From positions 1 to 53,443 of the forward strand of contig CACBVP010000002.1 in NCBI GenBank assembly GCA_902542795.1: a DNA stretch of 53,443 nt. Reading direction: 5' to 3'. This stretch comes from an uncultured Pelagibacteraceae bacterium. GTDB lineage: Bacteria > Pseudomonadota > Alphaproteobacteria > Pelagibacterales > Pelagibacteraceae. The position numbers and the translations under genes are program-made. Below are positions 8,754-16,163 of this stretch, one piece after another; position 1 is the first letter of the stretch, and the number at the start of each line of letters is the position of its first letter. A model generated the notes under the pieces. The model did no database searches and was not told the origin of the DNA. It saw nothing but the letters and a program-made list of their open reading frames with translations.

Positions 8754-9509
8754 TTATGAAAAACTTGTACCAAAATATTGCTGTATAGCTTTTGTAGATT
8801 TGAGAATTTCTCTAGATGTGCCTTGAGCAATAACAGTATTTTCACCTAAAACATAACTACGGTCAGTTATGTCAAATAAATTTTTTACATTATGATCTGT
8901 TACTAAAATTGCTGTACCGTTGGATTGAATTTTAAGTATATATTTTTGAATGTCTTGTATGACGAGGGGATCTAAAGCCGCCAATGGCTCATCAAGTAAT
9001 ACTATTTTAGGTTTATTAATCATAATTCTAGCCATCATTAAACGCTTTACCTCTCCTCCTGATAAAACGGATGCACTTAAGCTCCTTAGATGCTGTAAAT
9101 TAAATTCATCTAAAATTTTTTCAGTAGTTTCTTTTTGATTTTGTACACCTTTAATTGAAATTTGAGCTATTCCAATTATGTTGTCGTAAACCGTCATATT
9201 AAATACACTTCTGTGCTGGGGTAAATAACCTATCCCCTCTTTAGATCTTAAATGTGTAGGAATGTTTACGATATTATTATTATTTAATAAAATTTTTCCA
9301 TCATCTACGTTTTGTTCCCCAATACACATTGAAAAAAGTGTTGTTTTACCACAACCATTTGGACCTAAAATCCCTACACACTCACCAGGGTAAACTTTGA
9401 TTGAAAGTTTTTTTAAAACAGGTCTTCCTCCAAAAGATTTACTCACGTTAACCACTTCAAATATTGGTTTATCTTTTTTAAATTTAAGTATTCTAAAATT
9501 TTTCTTCAT
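8754..9509 (-). CDS. lptB: LPS export ABC transporter ATP-binding protein LptB
   Basis: LptB is the cytoplasmic ATPase that powers extraction of lipopolysaccharide from the inner membrane with LptF/LptG. The 251-residue protein shows Walker A GPNGCGKTT, the signature LSGGEVKRLMMAR, Walker B IVLLDEPLAALDP and the switch His in LVTDHNVKN. The GYLPQHRSVF Q-loop segment is typical of LptB. Its start overlaps the lptC stop by 4 bases, with no lptA between them. Confidence 0.95.
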   Translation of the reverse strand: MKKNFRILKFKKDKPIFEVVNVSKSFGGRPVLKKLSIKVYPGECVGILGPNGCGKTTLFSMCIGEQNVDDGKILLNNNNIVNIPTHLRSKEGIGYLPQHRSVFNMTVYDNIIGIAQISIKGVQNQKETTEKILDEFNLQHLRSLSASVLSGGEVKRLMMARIMINKPKIVLLDEPLAALDPLVIQDIQKYILKIQSNGTAILVTDHNVKNLFDITDRSYVLGENTVIAQGTSREILKSTKAIQQYFGTSFS

Positions 9510-10135
9510 TTATAATTTAAATTAGCTTTGACTTTTTTATTTTTTGTAGAACTAATATTCAATGTATTTTTTTCTAAATCAAAAACTAATTTTTCAGCTA
9601 ACATTGTTCCTCTATAATCGTTTAATTTCACATTTTCTGTTATTATCAAGAGTTTTTTTGAATTAAAATACTCAGCCTTTTCAGCTAGTAAAGAGCTTTC
9701 TGTATATTTTCCAATTACGTTACCTTCAAATGTCATATCTAAAGTTTTATTGTTATAAAGACCTGCGTCAGATGAAATATTTAAGATATTATCATTTTTG
9801 AAATAAAAAAAAGCAGTTACAAACTTTAAATTTAACAATTCATCAATATTTCCATCGTTTTCAGCTTCTTTAGCTTTTAAAATATATCTATTTCCAGATA
9901 AATCAATTCCTGAATATTCAATATCGTAAAATACATTCCCGGTAGTATCTTTTTTTTTATTAATCTTACTATCTATTTCTATTTTTATGTCATCTGAAAA
10001 AATTTTATTTGACTTTTTTTCATCCAACTTTATGAATGTAAAAACAATTAAAAATAAACCTAACAAGAGTAAAATAAACTGAGTTAGAAAAATTTTTTTT
10101 TTTCTTAATGTCAGTTTAGAAAAATTTTTAATCAT
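9506..10135 (-). CDS. lptC: LPS export protein LptC
   Basis: LptC is an inner-membrane-anchored periplasmic protein that receives LPS from LptB2FG. The 209 residues hold a basic N-terminus, one membrane anchor at about residues 16-34 (a leucine/phenylalanine-rich stretch), and a beta-jellyroll domain with repeating short strands (YDIEYSGIDLSGNRYILKA, GLYNNKTLDMTFEGNV). The length fits LptC alone, so LptA is not fused to it. It lies between kdsD and lptB in an otherwise standard Lpt/Kds cluster. Sequence conservation in this family is low, so the call rests on topology plus position. Confidence 0.88.
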   Translation of the reverse strand: MIKNFSKLTLRKKKIFLTQFILLLLGLFLIVFTFIKLDEKKSNKIFSDDIKIEIDSKINKKKDTTGNVFYDIEYSGIDLSGNRYILKAKEAENDGNIDELLNLKFVTAFFYFKNDNILNISSDAGLYNNKTLDMTFEGNVIGKYTESSLLAEKAEYFNSKKLLIITENVKLNDYRGTMLAEKLVFDLEKNTLNISSTKNKKVKANLNYK

Positions 10136-11109
10136 TTTATCCCATCTTTTAAAAGAAAATGTATATGTATTATACCGAGTAGTTTTCTATTTTTTTTTAT
10201 AAAATCTTTTTCAGATACCACCAATAAAGATGTAATTTTTTTATCGTTACAGATGGCTAAAGCTTTAGAAGCCGGCATATTTTCATGAACTACAAGTGGA
10301 GATTTTTTCATAAATCTATTTAAATTATCATTTATTTGGTTGGTTCTAAGCTCTCTACGAAGATCTCCATCTGTAACTAAGCCCTTAATAATTTTATTTT
10401 TTAGGATAACAACAATTCCAAGTTTTTTTTTATTCATTTCTGCAAGTGCTTCTTTAAAATTTTTATTATAACTTACAACAGGCATTTTTTTTCCATATAC
10501 CATAATATCTTTCGCTAAAAGAAGAGAGTTTCCAATATTTCCTCCTGGATGAAAAACTTTGAATTTATCTTTTGAAAACTTTTTTTGATACATTACAGTT
10601 GATGCCAAACAATCACCAAGTAATAAAGAAATAGATGTACTCGAAGTTGGAACCATTCCAATTAAATCAGCTTCTTTAACTTTTGGTAAAATTAATTTAA
10701 CATCACTTGCTTTGAGCAGCACACTATCAATCTTTGAGGCGATACCAATTATTTTAATTTTAAAACGATTAGCGTATTTAAGCATGTTATTTAATTCTGA
10801 TGTGTTTCCAGAGTAAGAGAAAATTATAAGAATGTCTTTTTTTTCAATTTGGCCCATATCACCATGAAGCGCTTCTGAAGGGTGGCAAAAAAAACTTGGA
10901 ATTCCAATACTAGAAAAAGTAGCCGAAACTTTTCTGGCTATTAAACCTGATTTACCGATACCAGCAAAAATTACTTTACCTTTACAATTTAAAATCATAT
11001 CAACAGCTTTAATAAAATTATTATTAAATACTTTTTTAATTTTTTTTAATTCAGATATTTGAATTTTTGCTGACCTTGACGCTATTTTCAGATAATTTAA
11101 TTTATTCAT
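10132..11109 (-). CDS. kdsD: Arabinose-5-phosphate isomerase (KpsF/GutQ family)
   Basis: KdsD interconverts ribulose 5-phosphate and arabinose 5-phosphate, the first step to Kdo for LPS. The 325-residue protein has an N-terminal SIS domain (GIGKSGLIARKVSATFSS, HPSEALHGDMG, FSYSGNTSEL) and two C-terminal CBS domains from about residue 205 (KKLGIVVILKNK...GLVTDGDLRREL). It overlaps rnd and lptC by one and 4 bases. Position next to lptC/lptB supports the LPS role. Confidence 0.94.
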   Translation of the reverse strand: MNKLNYLKIASRSAKIQISELKKIKKVFNNNFIKAVDMILNCKGKVIFAGIGKSGLIARKVSATFSSIGIPSFFCHPSEALHGDMGQIEKKDILIIFSYSGNTSELNNMLKYANRFKIKIIGIASKIDSVLLKASDVKLILPKVKEADLIGMVPTSSTSISLLLGDCLASTVMYQKKFSKDKFKVFHPGGNIGNSLLLAKDIMVYGKKMPVVSYNKNFKEALAEMNKKKLGIVVILKNKIIKGLVTDGDLRRELRTNQINDNLNRFMKKSPLVVHENMPASKALAICNDKKITSLLVVSEKDFIKKNRKLLGIIHIHFLLKDGIK

Positions 11110-11732
11110 TAGTGCTCAAAAATATCAAATTTAAATCCATTTTGATCTAGTTCTACTCTGCTATCCAAAAAAGCTAAACAACTATTAAAGATATCCATTC
11201 TTCCTTCTCGTACTAGCATTTTCTCTAATTCAAATTTTATTTTATGAAGATAAACAACATCATTTGCAGCATACTCTAACTGTCTATCTGTTAGTTCGTT
11301 AATATCTTTATTCCAGTCACTACTACCCTGCCTTTTGTCTAAAGACTTATTACAGAATTCTTGCACTAAATTTTTTAAGCCATGACTATCTGTATACGTT
11401 CTCACGATTTTAGAGGCAATTTTTGTATCAAAAATATTTTTTATTTTACATTTAAGAAAAAATTCAAGAGCATTTTTATCAAATCTTAAAAAGTGTCCTA
11501 TTTTTAAAATTTTTTTATTTTCTAAAATTGAAACTAAATTGGGTGCTTTATAGTGATTTTTATTAGGTTGCACGATATAAACATTATCATTTTCATCACA
11601 TATTTGAATTAAACTTAATTTATCTCTTTCAGGTATTTGTAATCCTGTAGCCTCTGTGTCTATAGCAATGCTATTTTTAAAAGAGTTTGCAATCTCAGTA
11701 GTAATGTCACCTTTAAACTTAGTTATTTTCAT
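11109..11732 (-). CDS. rnd: Ribonuclease D, short form (3'-5' exonuclease domain only)
   Basis: A DEDDy-type 3'-5' exonuclease that trims stable-RNA 3' ends. Of its 207 residues, the catalytic acids are visible in IAIDTEATGL (D-x-E at about residue 23), KIGHFLRFD and YAANDVVYL (Tyr and last Asp). The HRDC domains of E. coli RNase D are absent, as is common for this short alphaproteobacterial form. It heads the 14-gene minus run; its start codon is only 20 bases from the divergent start of the next gene. Confidence 0.92.
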   Translation of the reverse strand: MKITKFKGDITTEIANSFKNSIAIDTEATGLQIPERDKLSLIQICDENDNVYIVQPNKNHYKAPNLVSILENKKILKIGHFLRFDKNALEFFLKCKIKNIFDTKIASKIVRTYTDSHGLKNLVQEFCNKSLDKRQGSSDWNKDINELTDRQLEYAANDVVYLHKIKFELEKMLVREGRMDIFNSCLAFLDSRVELDQNGFKFDIFEH

Positions 11733-11752
11733 ATATAAGTATTCTAATTACC

Positions 11753-12694
11753 ATGAAAAATCATATTTGCACAATTTTAGGTGGTGGTGGATTTATAGGC
11801 AGATATCTTGTCAGGAATTTGACCAAGAAAAACTATAGATGTATCATTTCAACTAGACAAGCTTTTCAAAAAGGGTATTTAAAAACTCAAGCTACACCAG
11901 GGGCGATTGAGCTTATAAATTGGAATTCAAATAATTTTTCAGAACTTAAAGAAGCTATTAAGAACTCTGATATCGTTATTAATTTAATCGGCATTCTTTA
12001 TGAGACAAGAAAACAGAAGTTTTACAATATACATTCAAGCATTCCTGAAGCAGTTGCTAAGATATGTAATGAGTCAGATGTAAAAAAATTCATTCATGTT
12101 TCTGCAATTGGTGCTAATGAGAACTCAAAATCTCTCTATCAAAAATCAAAGTATCGAGGAGAGATAAAAGCACTTGAAAATTTTAAAAATACAGTAGTGA
12201 TAAGACCAAGCGTTGTGTGTGGGACAGAGGATAATTTTACAAATTTATTTTCTAAGCTAAGCTTTCTCCCGGTTATCCCTGTTGTTGGTGTGAATTATAA
12301 ATTTCAACCCATTTTAGTAACTGATGTTACTGATGCAATTGTTCAAGCAATTGAAACAAAAGGCAACGAAGGAAAGATTTATGAAATAGGTGGACCAAAA
12401 ATTATTAGTTTTGGTGATATGGTTAAATCTATTTTAAACACAATAAACAAAAAAAGATATGTTGTGGAAATGCCAATGCCCTTAGCAAAAGTACAAAGCA
12501 CAATTACAGATCTTCTTCCTATTCCACCAATTCTAACCAGAGACCAATGCGAAATTTTATCTGAAGCGGATAATATTGTTTCGAACAGTCATCTTACATT
12601 AAAAGATTTAGATATAAATCCATCTGATGTTGAAGAGGCAATGAAGAAATGGCTATGGAGATATAAAGATGGTGGTCAGTTTGCAAAAGCTTAA
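11753..12694 (+). CDS. NDUFA9-like NAD(P)-binding protein (complex I-associated, atypical SDR)
   Basis: An extended short-chain dehydrogenase-like protein of 313 residues. The N-terminal Rossmann motif is TILGGGGFIGRYLV (residues 7-20), DIVINLIG follows at about 75, and there is a YxxxK pair in YQKSKYRGE. The family (COG0702 / NDUFA9-like) is widely found in alphaproteobacteria and is related to the mitochondrial complex I accessory subunit; its bacterial role is not settled. The start ATG is 20 bases from the rnd start on the opposite strand, leaving almost no room for a leader. The downstream SMR-like gene starts at the base after its stop codon. Confidence 0.88.
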   Translation: MKNHICTILGGGGFIGRYLVRNLTKKNYRCIISTRQAFQKGYLKTQATPGAIELINWNSNNFSELKEAIKNSDIVINLIGILYETRKQKFYNIHSSIPEAVAKICNESDVKKFIHVSAIGANENSKSLYQKSKYRGEIKALENFKNTVVIRPSVVCGTEDNFTNLFSKLSFLPVIPVVGVNYKFQPILVTDVTDAIVQAIETKGNEGKIYEIGGPKIISFGDMVKSILNTINKKRYVVEMPMPLAKVQSTITDLLPIPPILTRDQCEILSEADNIVSNSHLTLKDLDINPSDVEEAMKKWLWRYKDGGQFAKA

Positions 12695-13039
12695 ATGAAA
12701 AATATAAGTTTATTCTCTGGTTACATTTATTTAATATTAGCTATCATCACAGGAATTGCTTCTAATGGTTTTTTAAAAACAACAGAAGGATTTACAAAAT
12801 TAACGCCAACAATTTTTTGTGTAACAAGTATTGTTATATGTTTATTTTGTATTTCTAAAGCAATGACAATTATTCCAGTTGGTTTTACTTACGCAACATA
12901 TGGCGCCTTAACAATTACAGCTGTAACATTATTTGGAATATTTAAATATAATCAAACACCAAATCTTTATGGAACTCTAGGATTAATTTTAATTGTTATT
13001 GGAGTAGTTCTGTTGAATTTTTTCGGTAAAGTAAAATAA
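12695..13039 (+). CDS. SMR-family small membrane protein with Glu14 replaced by Gly
   Basis: A 114-residue protein with four membrane helices, clearly related to EmrE/small multidrug resistance proteins: YIYL, LK, EGFTKLTP, PVGFTYA and the final GVVLLNF all align without gaps. At the position of the essential EmrE Glu14 it has Gly20 (codon GGA), and the Trp63 position is Tyr69. It is therefore unlikely to be a proton-coupled drug exporter; a transport role closer to the ArnE/F-type lipid-carrier proteins, or an unknown one, is possible. It is directly fused in transcription to the NDUFA9-like gene (no spacer) and followed by a terminator. Confidence 0.85.
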   Translation: MKNISLFSGYIYLILAIITGIASNGFLKTTEGFTKLTPTIFCVTSIVICLFCISKAMTIIPVGFTYATYGALTITAVTLFGIFKYNQTPNLYGTLGLILIVIGVVLLNFFGKVK

Positions 13040-13040
13040 A

Positions 13041-13070
13041 AACCCCTGAATTTTAATTCAGAGGTTTTTT
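13041..13070. terminator. Bidirectional intrinsic terminator
   Basis: A hairpin with arms ACCcCTGAATT / AATTCAGaGGT (one C-A mismatch) is followed by six T on the plus strand and preceded by a run of A on the other side, so it can end transcription from both directions. It sits exactly between the convergent SMR-like gene and the 65-residue Lys-rich gene. Confidence 0.85.
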
Positions 13071-13084
13071 AAATTTTTTGCAAT

Positions 13085-13282
13085 CTAATTATTTAAAGAT
13101 GTAGCTATAGACTCTTTATTTTTTTTGGCTCTCTTCTCAGCAATTTTCTTTTCAATACTAGCAATCTTTAGTTCAATCCTTGATAGTTTTTTTTGTCTCG
13201 CACTAATCTTATTATTTAGTTTTTCAATTGATTTAAGAACCTTTTTCTTTTTCTTTTCGTTTTTTTTTAATTTTTTATTCAT
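13085..13282 (-). CDS. Small Lys-rich coiled-coil protein, unknown function
   Basis: A 65-residue, highly basic protein (over one third Lys) with a heptad-like pattern of Ile/Leu from about residue 15 to 52, so probably one long helix or coiled coil. I do not recognise a family. It is likely real because the start has an unusually strong Shine-Dalgarno sequence for this genome (GGAGGGACAACATG on the minus strand) and the gene ends at the bidirectional terminator. An overlapping plus-strand frame has no such signals. It could bind nucleic acid or ribosomes because of its charge; this is inference only. Confidence 0.7.
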   Translation of the reverse strand: MNKKLKKNEKKKKKVLKSIEKLNNKISARQKKLSRIELKIASIEKKIAEKRAKKNKESIATSLNN

Positions 13283-13382
13283 GTTGTCCCTCCAAAAAAG
13301 AAAATACTAAAATAGTCTTAAAAATTTTACAAATAAAATTTAAAAAATCTTTTAAACTTAAAGTTGAAAAATTTAGATTATA

Positions 13383-14279
13383 TTACGGAACTAATAAATT
13401 TATAAATCTGTCTGTTTTTTGGATTTCAAGAGTGTTATCATAACCGCAATTTTCACCATCAACCTGAGATAGCAACTTATTGTTAACACCATTTATTTTT
13501 AATCTATCTAATTCTTTTTTAATTACGCTTTTTGCAGCAGTTAAATCACCTTTAGTCAAAATCAACCAGACATAATAAAGCAATTTAATTCTTGTTAGAT
13601 CCTTAAATATATAAGCTACTATTTTGTTATCGAATATGTTTGTATCGTTTGTTATTGAATGGGGTCCAGCATAATATTTTGAATTGGTACATAAAATCCA
13701 ATCAGCCATTATTTTTTCATTTTCTATCTCGACCTCCATTTTTTCATTCTTTAAAAATAAAAAATGTTGGAAGCCTTTTAAAGCGAAAATTATTTTACCC
13801 AGATACTTTTTAATATTAGTGTTTATTGACTCAACAATCCTAGAGTCAAAACCTATACCTGCCATTAAGAAAAAATATTTATCATTTATTTTAGCTAAGG
13901 AAATTTTTTTGTGACGATCTGATACGAGAACATTGTAAATTTCCTCTGCTTTTTTCTTAATTTGAGTTTCTATTTGTAGAATGTTAGCAGTCCCTGCAGG
14001 TATGTACCCAACTAATTTATCTTTTAAAGTGTTACTTTTGAACATTTCATTGATACCAAAACAAACACTTCCGTCACCTCCAGCAAATATTAATCGATCA
14101 AACTGTTTATTCGATAATTCTTTGAAAACTTCTCTCGCATGTTCTTCGCTTTGTGTTTTAAAAAGATCGACATTGTGATTTTTCTCTAGCAGATGAATGA
14201 CCTTGTTAATTAGCTTAAGTTTTCTTCCGCCTGCTGCATTAGCATTAAAAATTACAGCAAAATTCATTTTTTTATTCAT
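13383..14279 (-). CDS. Diacylglycerol kinase-family lipid kinase (DagK/YegS-like)
   Basis: A 298-residue soluble lipid kinase of the DAGK catalytic family. FNANAAGGR near residue 13 and the nucleotide-binding FAGGDGSVCFGINEM at about 65-79 are the family markers; GYIPAGTANIL and AGIGFDSRIV follow. The substrate (diacylglycerol or another lipid) cannot be read from the sequence. It is divergent from plcP, whose product is diacylglycerol, and the 64-base spacer contains the PhoB-type box. A minus-strand TAGAAT -10 candidate (14308-14313) abuts the box, so PhoB binding could turn this gene down while turning plcP up. Met5 is an alternative start. Confidence 0.88.
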   Translation of the reverse strand: MNKKMNFAVIFNANAAGGRKLKLINKVIHLLEKNHNVDLFKTQSEEHAREVFKELSNKQFDRLIFAGGDGSVCFGINEMFKSNTLKDKLVGYIPAGTANILQIETQIKKKAEEIYNVLVSDRHKKISLAKINDKYFFLMAGIGFDSRIVESINTNIKKYLGKIIFALKGFQHFLFLKNEKMEVEIENEKIMADWILCTNSKYYAGPHSITNDTNIFDNKIVAYIFKDLTRIKLLYYVWLILTKGDLTAAKSVIKKELDRLKINGVNNKLLSQVDGENCGYDNTLEIQKTDRFINLLVP

Positions 14280-14323
14280 ATTTTAACAATTCTGTAACAG
14301 TTTTATGATTCTACTATTACTAG
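14280..14323 (+). promoter_or_regulatory. PhoB box and promoter of plcP
   Basis: The 20-mer ATTTTAACAATTCTGTAACA at 14280-14299 holds two 11-base-spaced units (TTTTAACA and CTGTAACA) resembling the PhoB box CTGTcAT-n4-CTGTcAT. A -10 candidate TACTAG lies at 14318-14323, 18 bases after the second unit. The identical 20-mer precedes pstS. There is no separate -35, as in PhoB-activated promoters. Confidence 0.7.
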
Positions 14324-14343
14324 AGATTCGTTTTACAAAAATT

Positions 14344-15159
14344 ATGAATACAATACAAACAAAATCTAAAGGAAACATTTTAAGTTACAGAAGTATTTTT
14401 ATTTCTGATGTTCACCTCGGTCACAGAAAAAGTTCTGCTAGTAAACTCTTAGAATTTTACAAACATTCAAGATCTGAGAATTTATATCTTGTTGGTGATA
14501 TTATTGATGTGTGGGCTTTAAAGACAAAGTTTTTTTGGCCACAAGAACATAACGATGTTATTCAAAAAACGTTAAGAAAAGCAAGACATGGAACTAAAGT
14601 TAAATATATTGTTGGAAATCATGATGATGTCTTTAGAAAGTTTTTACCATTACACTTTGGAGATATCGAAGTAATTAACAGAGCTATACATGTTTCAGCT
14701 GATAATAAAAAATATATCGTAGTTCATGGTGATGCTTGGGATGGCGTGATGAAGTATGCTCCATGGTTATCAAAGATCGGAGCTATAGCTTATAGTTTAT
14801 TGCTCGAGTTTAACTTTGTAATAAATTTTTTCAGAAGGTTGTTAAAAAAAGAAAACTGGTCTTTAGCAAAATATCTAAAACATAAAGTTAAAAATGCAGT
14901 TAAATATATAGGTGATTATGAAAAAACTTTAGCAAGTTACGCTAAGAGAAAAAAAGCTGACGGAATAATCTGTGGGCATATTCATCACTCTGCAGATCAA
15001 GTATTAGATGGAGTAAGATATTTGAATTGTGGAGATTGGGTAGAAGGAGCAACTTTCTTGGTTGAACATTTTGATGGAAGAATGGAAGTTATCGATTGGG
15101 ATAAGTTTAGGAAAGATGTAGTAAATTACGAACCTTATTTAAGAGCAGTTAACGAATAA
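14344..15159 (+). CDS. plcP: PlcP-type phospholipase C (metallophosphoesterase)
   Basis: A calcineurin-like metallophosphoesterase of the COG2908 family (LpxH-like), 271 residues from the ATG at 14344. That start is preferred over an upstream in-frame ATG at 14305, which lies upstream of the -10 candidate. Metal-binding motifs: DVHLG (22-26), GDIID (51-55), GNHDD (91-95), a VHGD segment and GHIHH near 220. Members are often annotated as UDP-diacylglucosamine hydrolases. Here the PhoB box, the glycosyltransferase overlapping by one base downstream and the neighbouring Pst system fit PlcP, which strips headgroups from phospholipids during phosphate starvation to give diacylglycerol. This is known in Sinorhizobium and SAR11. 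Confidence 0.85.
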   Translation: MNTIQTKSKGNILSYRSIFISDVHLGHRKSSASKLLEFYKHSRSENLYLVGDIIDVWALKTKFFWPQEHNDVIQKTLRKARHGTKVKYIVGNHDDVFRKFLPLHFGDIEVINRAIHVSADNKKYIVVHGDAWDGVMKYAPWLSKIGAIAYSLLLEFNFVINFFRRLLKKENWSLAKYLKHKVKNAVKYIGDYEKTLASYAKRKKADGIICGHIHHSADQVLDGVRYLNCGDWVEGATFLVEHFDGRMEVIDWDKFRKDVVNYEPYLRAVNE

Positions 15160-16163
15160 TGAAAATACTTATTTGCACTGACGCATGGTATCCACAAATA
15201 AATGGAGTTTGTAGGACACTTAAAAATTTAGGTGATGAGCTAATAAAAGTTGGCCACCAAGTAGAATATATTGAGCCCAATCAGTTTTTCACAGTTCCTA
15301 TGCCGAAGTATAATGAGATTAAATTATCATTAAACGTTTGGCCAAGAGTTGGAACTTTAATTAAAAAAGCAAAAGCAGATATTGTTCATATTGCAACAGA
15401 AGGACCGATTGGAATATTTGCAAAAAGATACTGTGTTAAAAATAATATTAAATTTACAACTTCTTACCACACACAATTTGATAAATATTTAAAACTTTAT
15501 TATCCATATTTACCGATCAAATTAGCTCAAAAGTTTTTAAAAAATTTTCATAGGAAAGCTGAGAAAATATTAGTTACCACGCAATCTATGAAAGAGGAGT
15601 TGGAGGAAATAGGTTTTAAAAAAGAACAAATGGTAGTTTGGACAAGAGGGGCAAATCATGGAAGTTTCAATAAACCTAAAAAAATAAACTTAGAATATAA
15701 AAGGCCAATTTATTTATATGTAGGCAGAGTTTCTATTGAGAAGAATATAAGAGCGTTCTTAGACTTAGACCTTAAAGGAACTAAACTGGTTGTTGGTAAA
15801 GGACCAGATCTAAACAAACTTAAAAAAGAATATCCTGATGCAATCTTTAAAGGAGAGAGAACTAACGGTGAGTTAGCTTCATACTTTGCCTCATCTGATG
15901 TTTTTGTGTTCCCAAGTAAAACAGATACTTTTGGCATTGTAATTATCGAAGCATTAAAATGTGGCTTACCTGTTGCTGCTTATCCTGTGGCAGGACCAAA
16001 AGACATATTCAATGGAACTAACATTGGTTCGCTTAACAATGATTTAAAAAAAGCTGCAGAAGATGCACTAAAAGCTGATAGACAAGCCTGCATAGAACAT
16101 GCAAAAAAATATACTTGGGAAAATTGTGCTAAAATTTTTTTAGACTCCGCTGTTGGTAATTAG
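15159..16163 (+). CDS. GT4-family glycosyltransferase, probable glycoglycerolipid synthase (Agt)
   Basis: A 334-residue GT-B glycosyltransferase of family 4. The N-terminal half starts ILICTDAWYPQINGVCRTL; the donor half has YVGRVSIEKN, GKGPDLNKLKKEYP and the donor-binding TDTFGIVIIEALKCGLP. It overlaps the plcP stop by one base (TAATG), so the two are made together. In SAR11 and other marine bacteria the plcP partner (Agt) transfers glucose or glucuronic acid to diacylglycerol to make phosphorus-free glycolipids. The sugar donor cannot be told from sequence. Its 3' end overlaps the convergent acyltransferase gene by 35 bases. Confidence 0.85.
   Translation: MKILICTDAWYPQINGVCRTLKNLGDELIKVGHQVEYIEPNQFFTVPMPKYNEIKLSLNVWPRVGTLIKKAKADIVHIATEGPIGIFAKRYCVKNNIKFTTSYHTQFDKYLKLYYPYLPIKLAQKFLKNFHRKAEKILVTTQSMKEELEEIGFKKEQMVVWTRGANHGSFNKPKKINLEYKRPIYLYVGRVSIEKNIRAFLDLDLKGTKLVVGKGPDLNKLKKEYPDAIFKGERTNGELASYFASSDVFVFPSKTDTFGIVIIEALKCGLPVAAYPVAGPKDIFNGTNIGSLNNDLKKAAEDALKADRQACIEHAKKYTWENCAKIFLDSAVGN

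Noticed and set aside
9506-10135. An LptC-LptA fusion to explain the missing lptA
   Set aside because: The protein is only 209 residues with one anchor and one jellyroll domain, the size of LptC alone.
13125-13310. Plus-strand frame opposite the 65-residue Lys-rich gene
   Set aside because: It is a Phe/Ser/Leu-rich reverse shadow with no ribosome-binding site, while the minus-strand gene has a very strong one and a terminator.
14344-15159. Calling the metallophosphoesterase LpxH (UDP-diacylglucosamine hydrolase)
   Set aside because: The family is shared, but the PhoB box, the overlapping glycosyltransferase and the Pst neighbourhood fit PlcP better.
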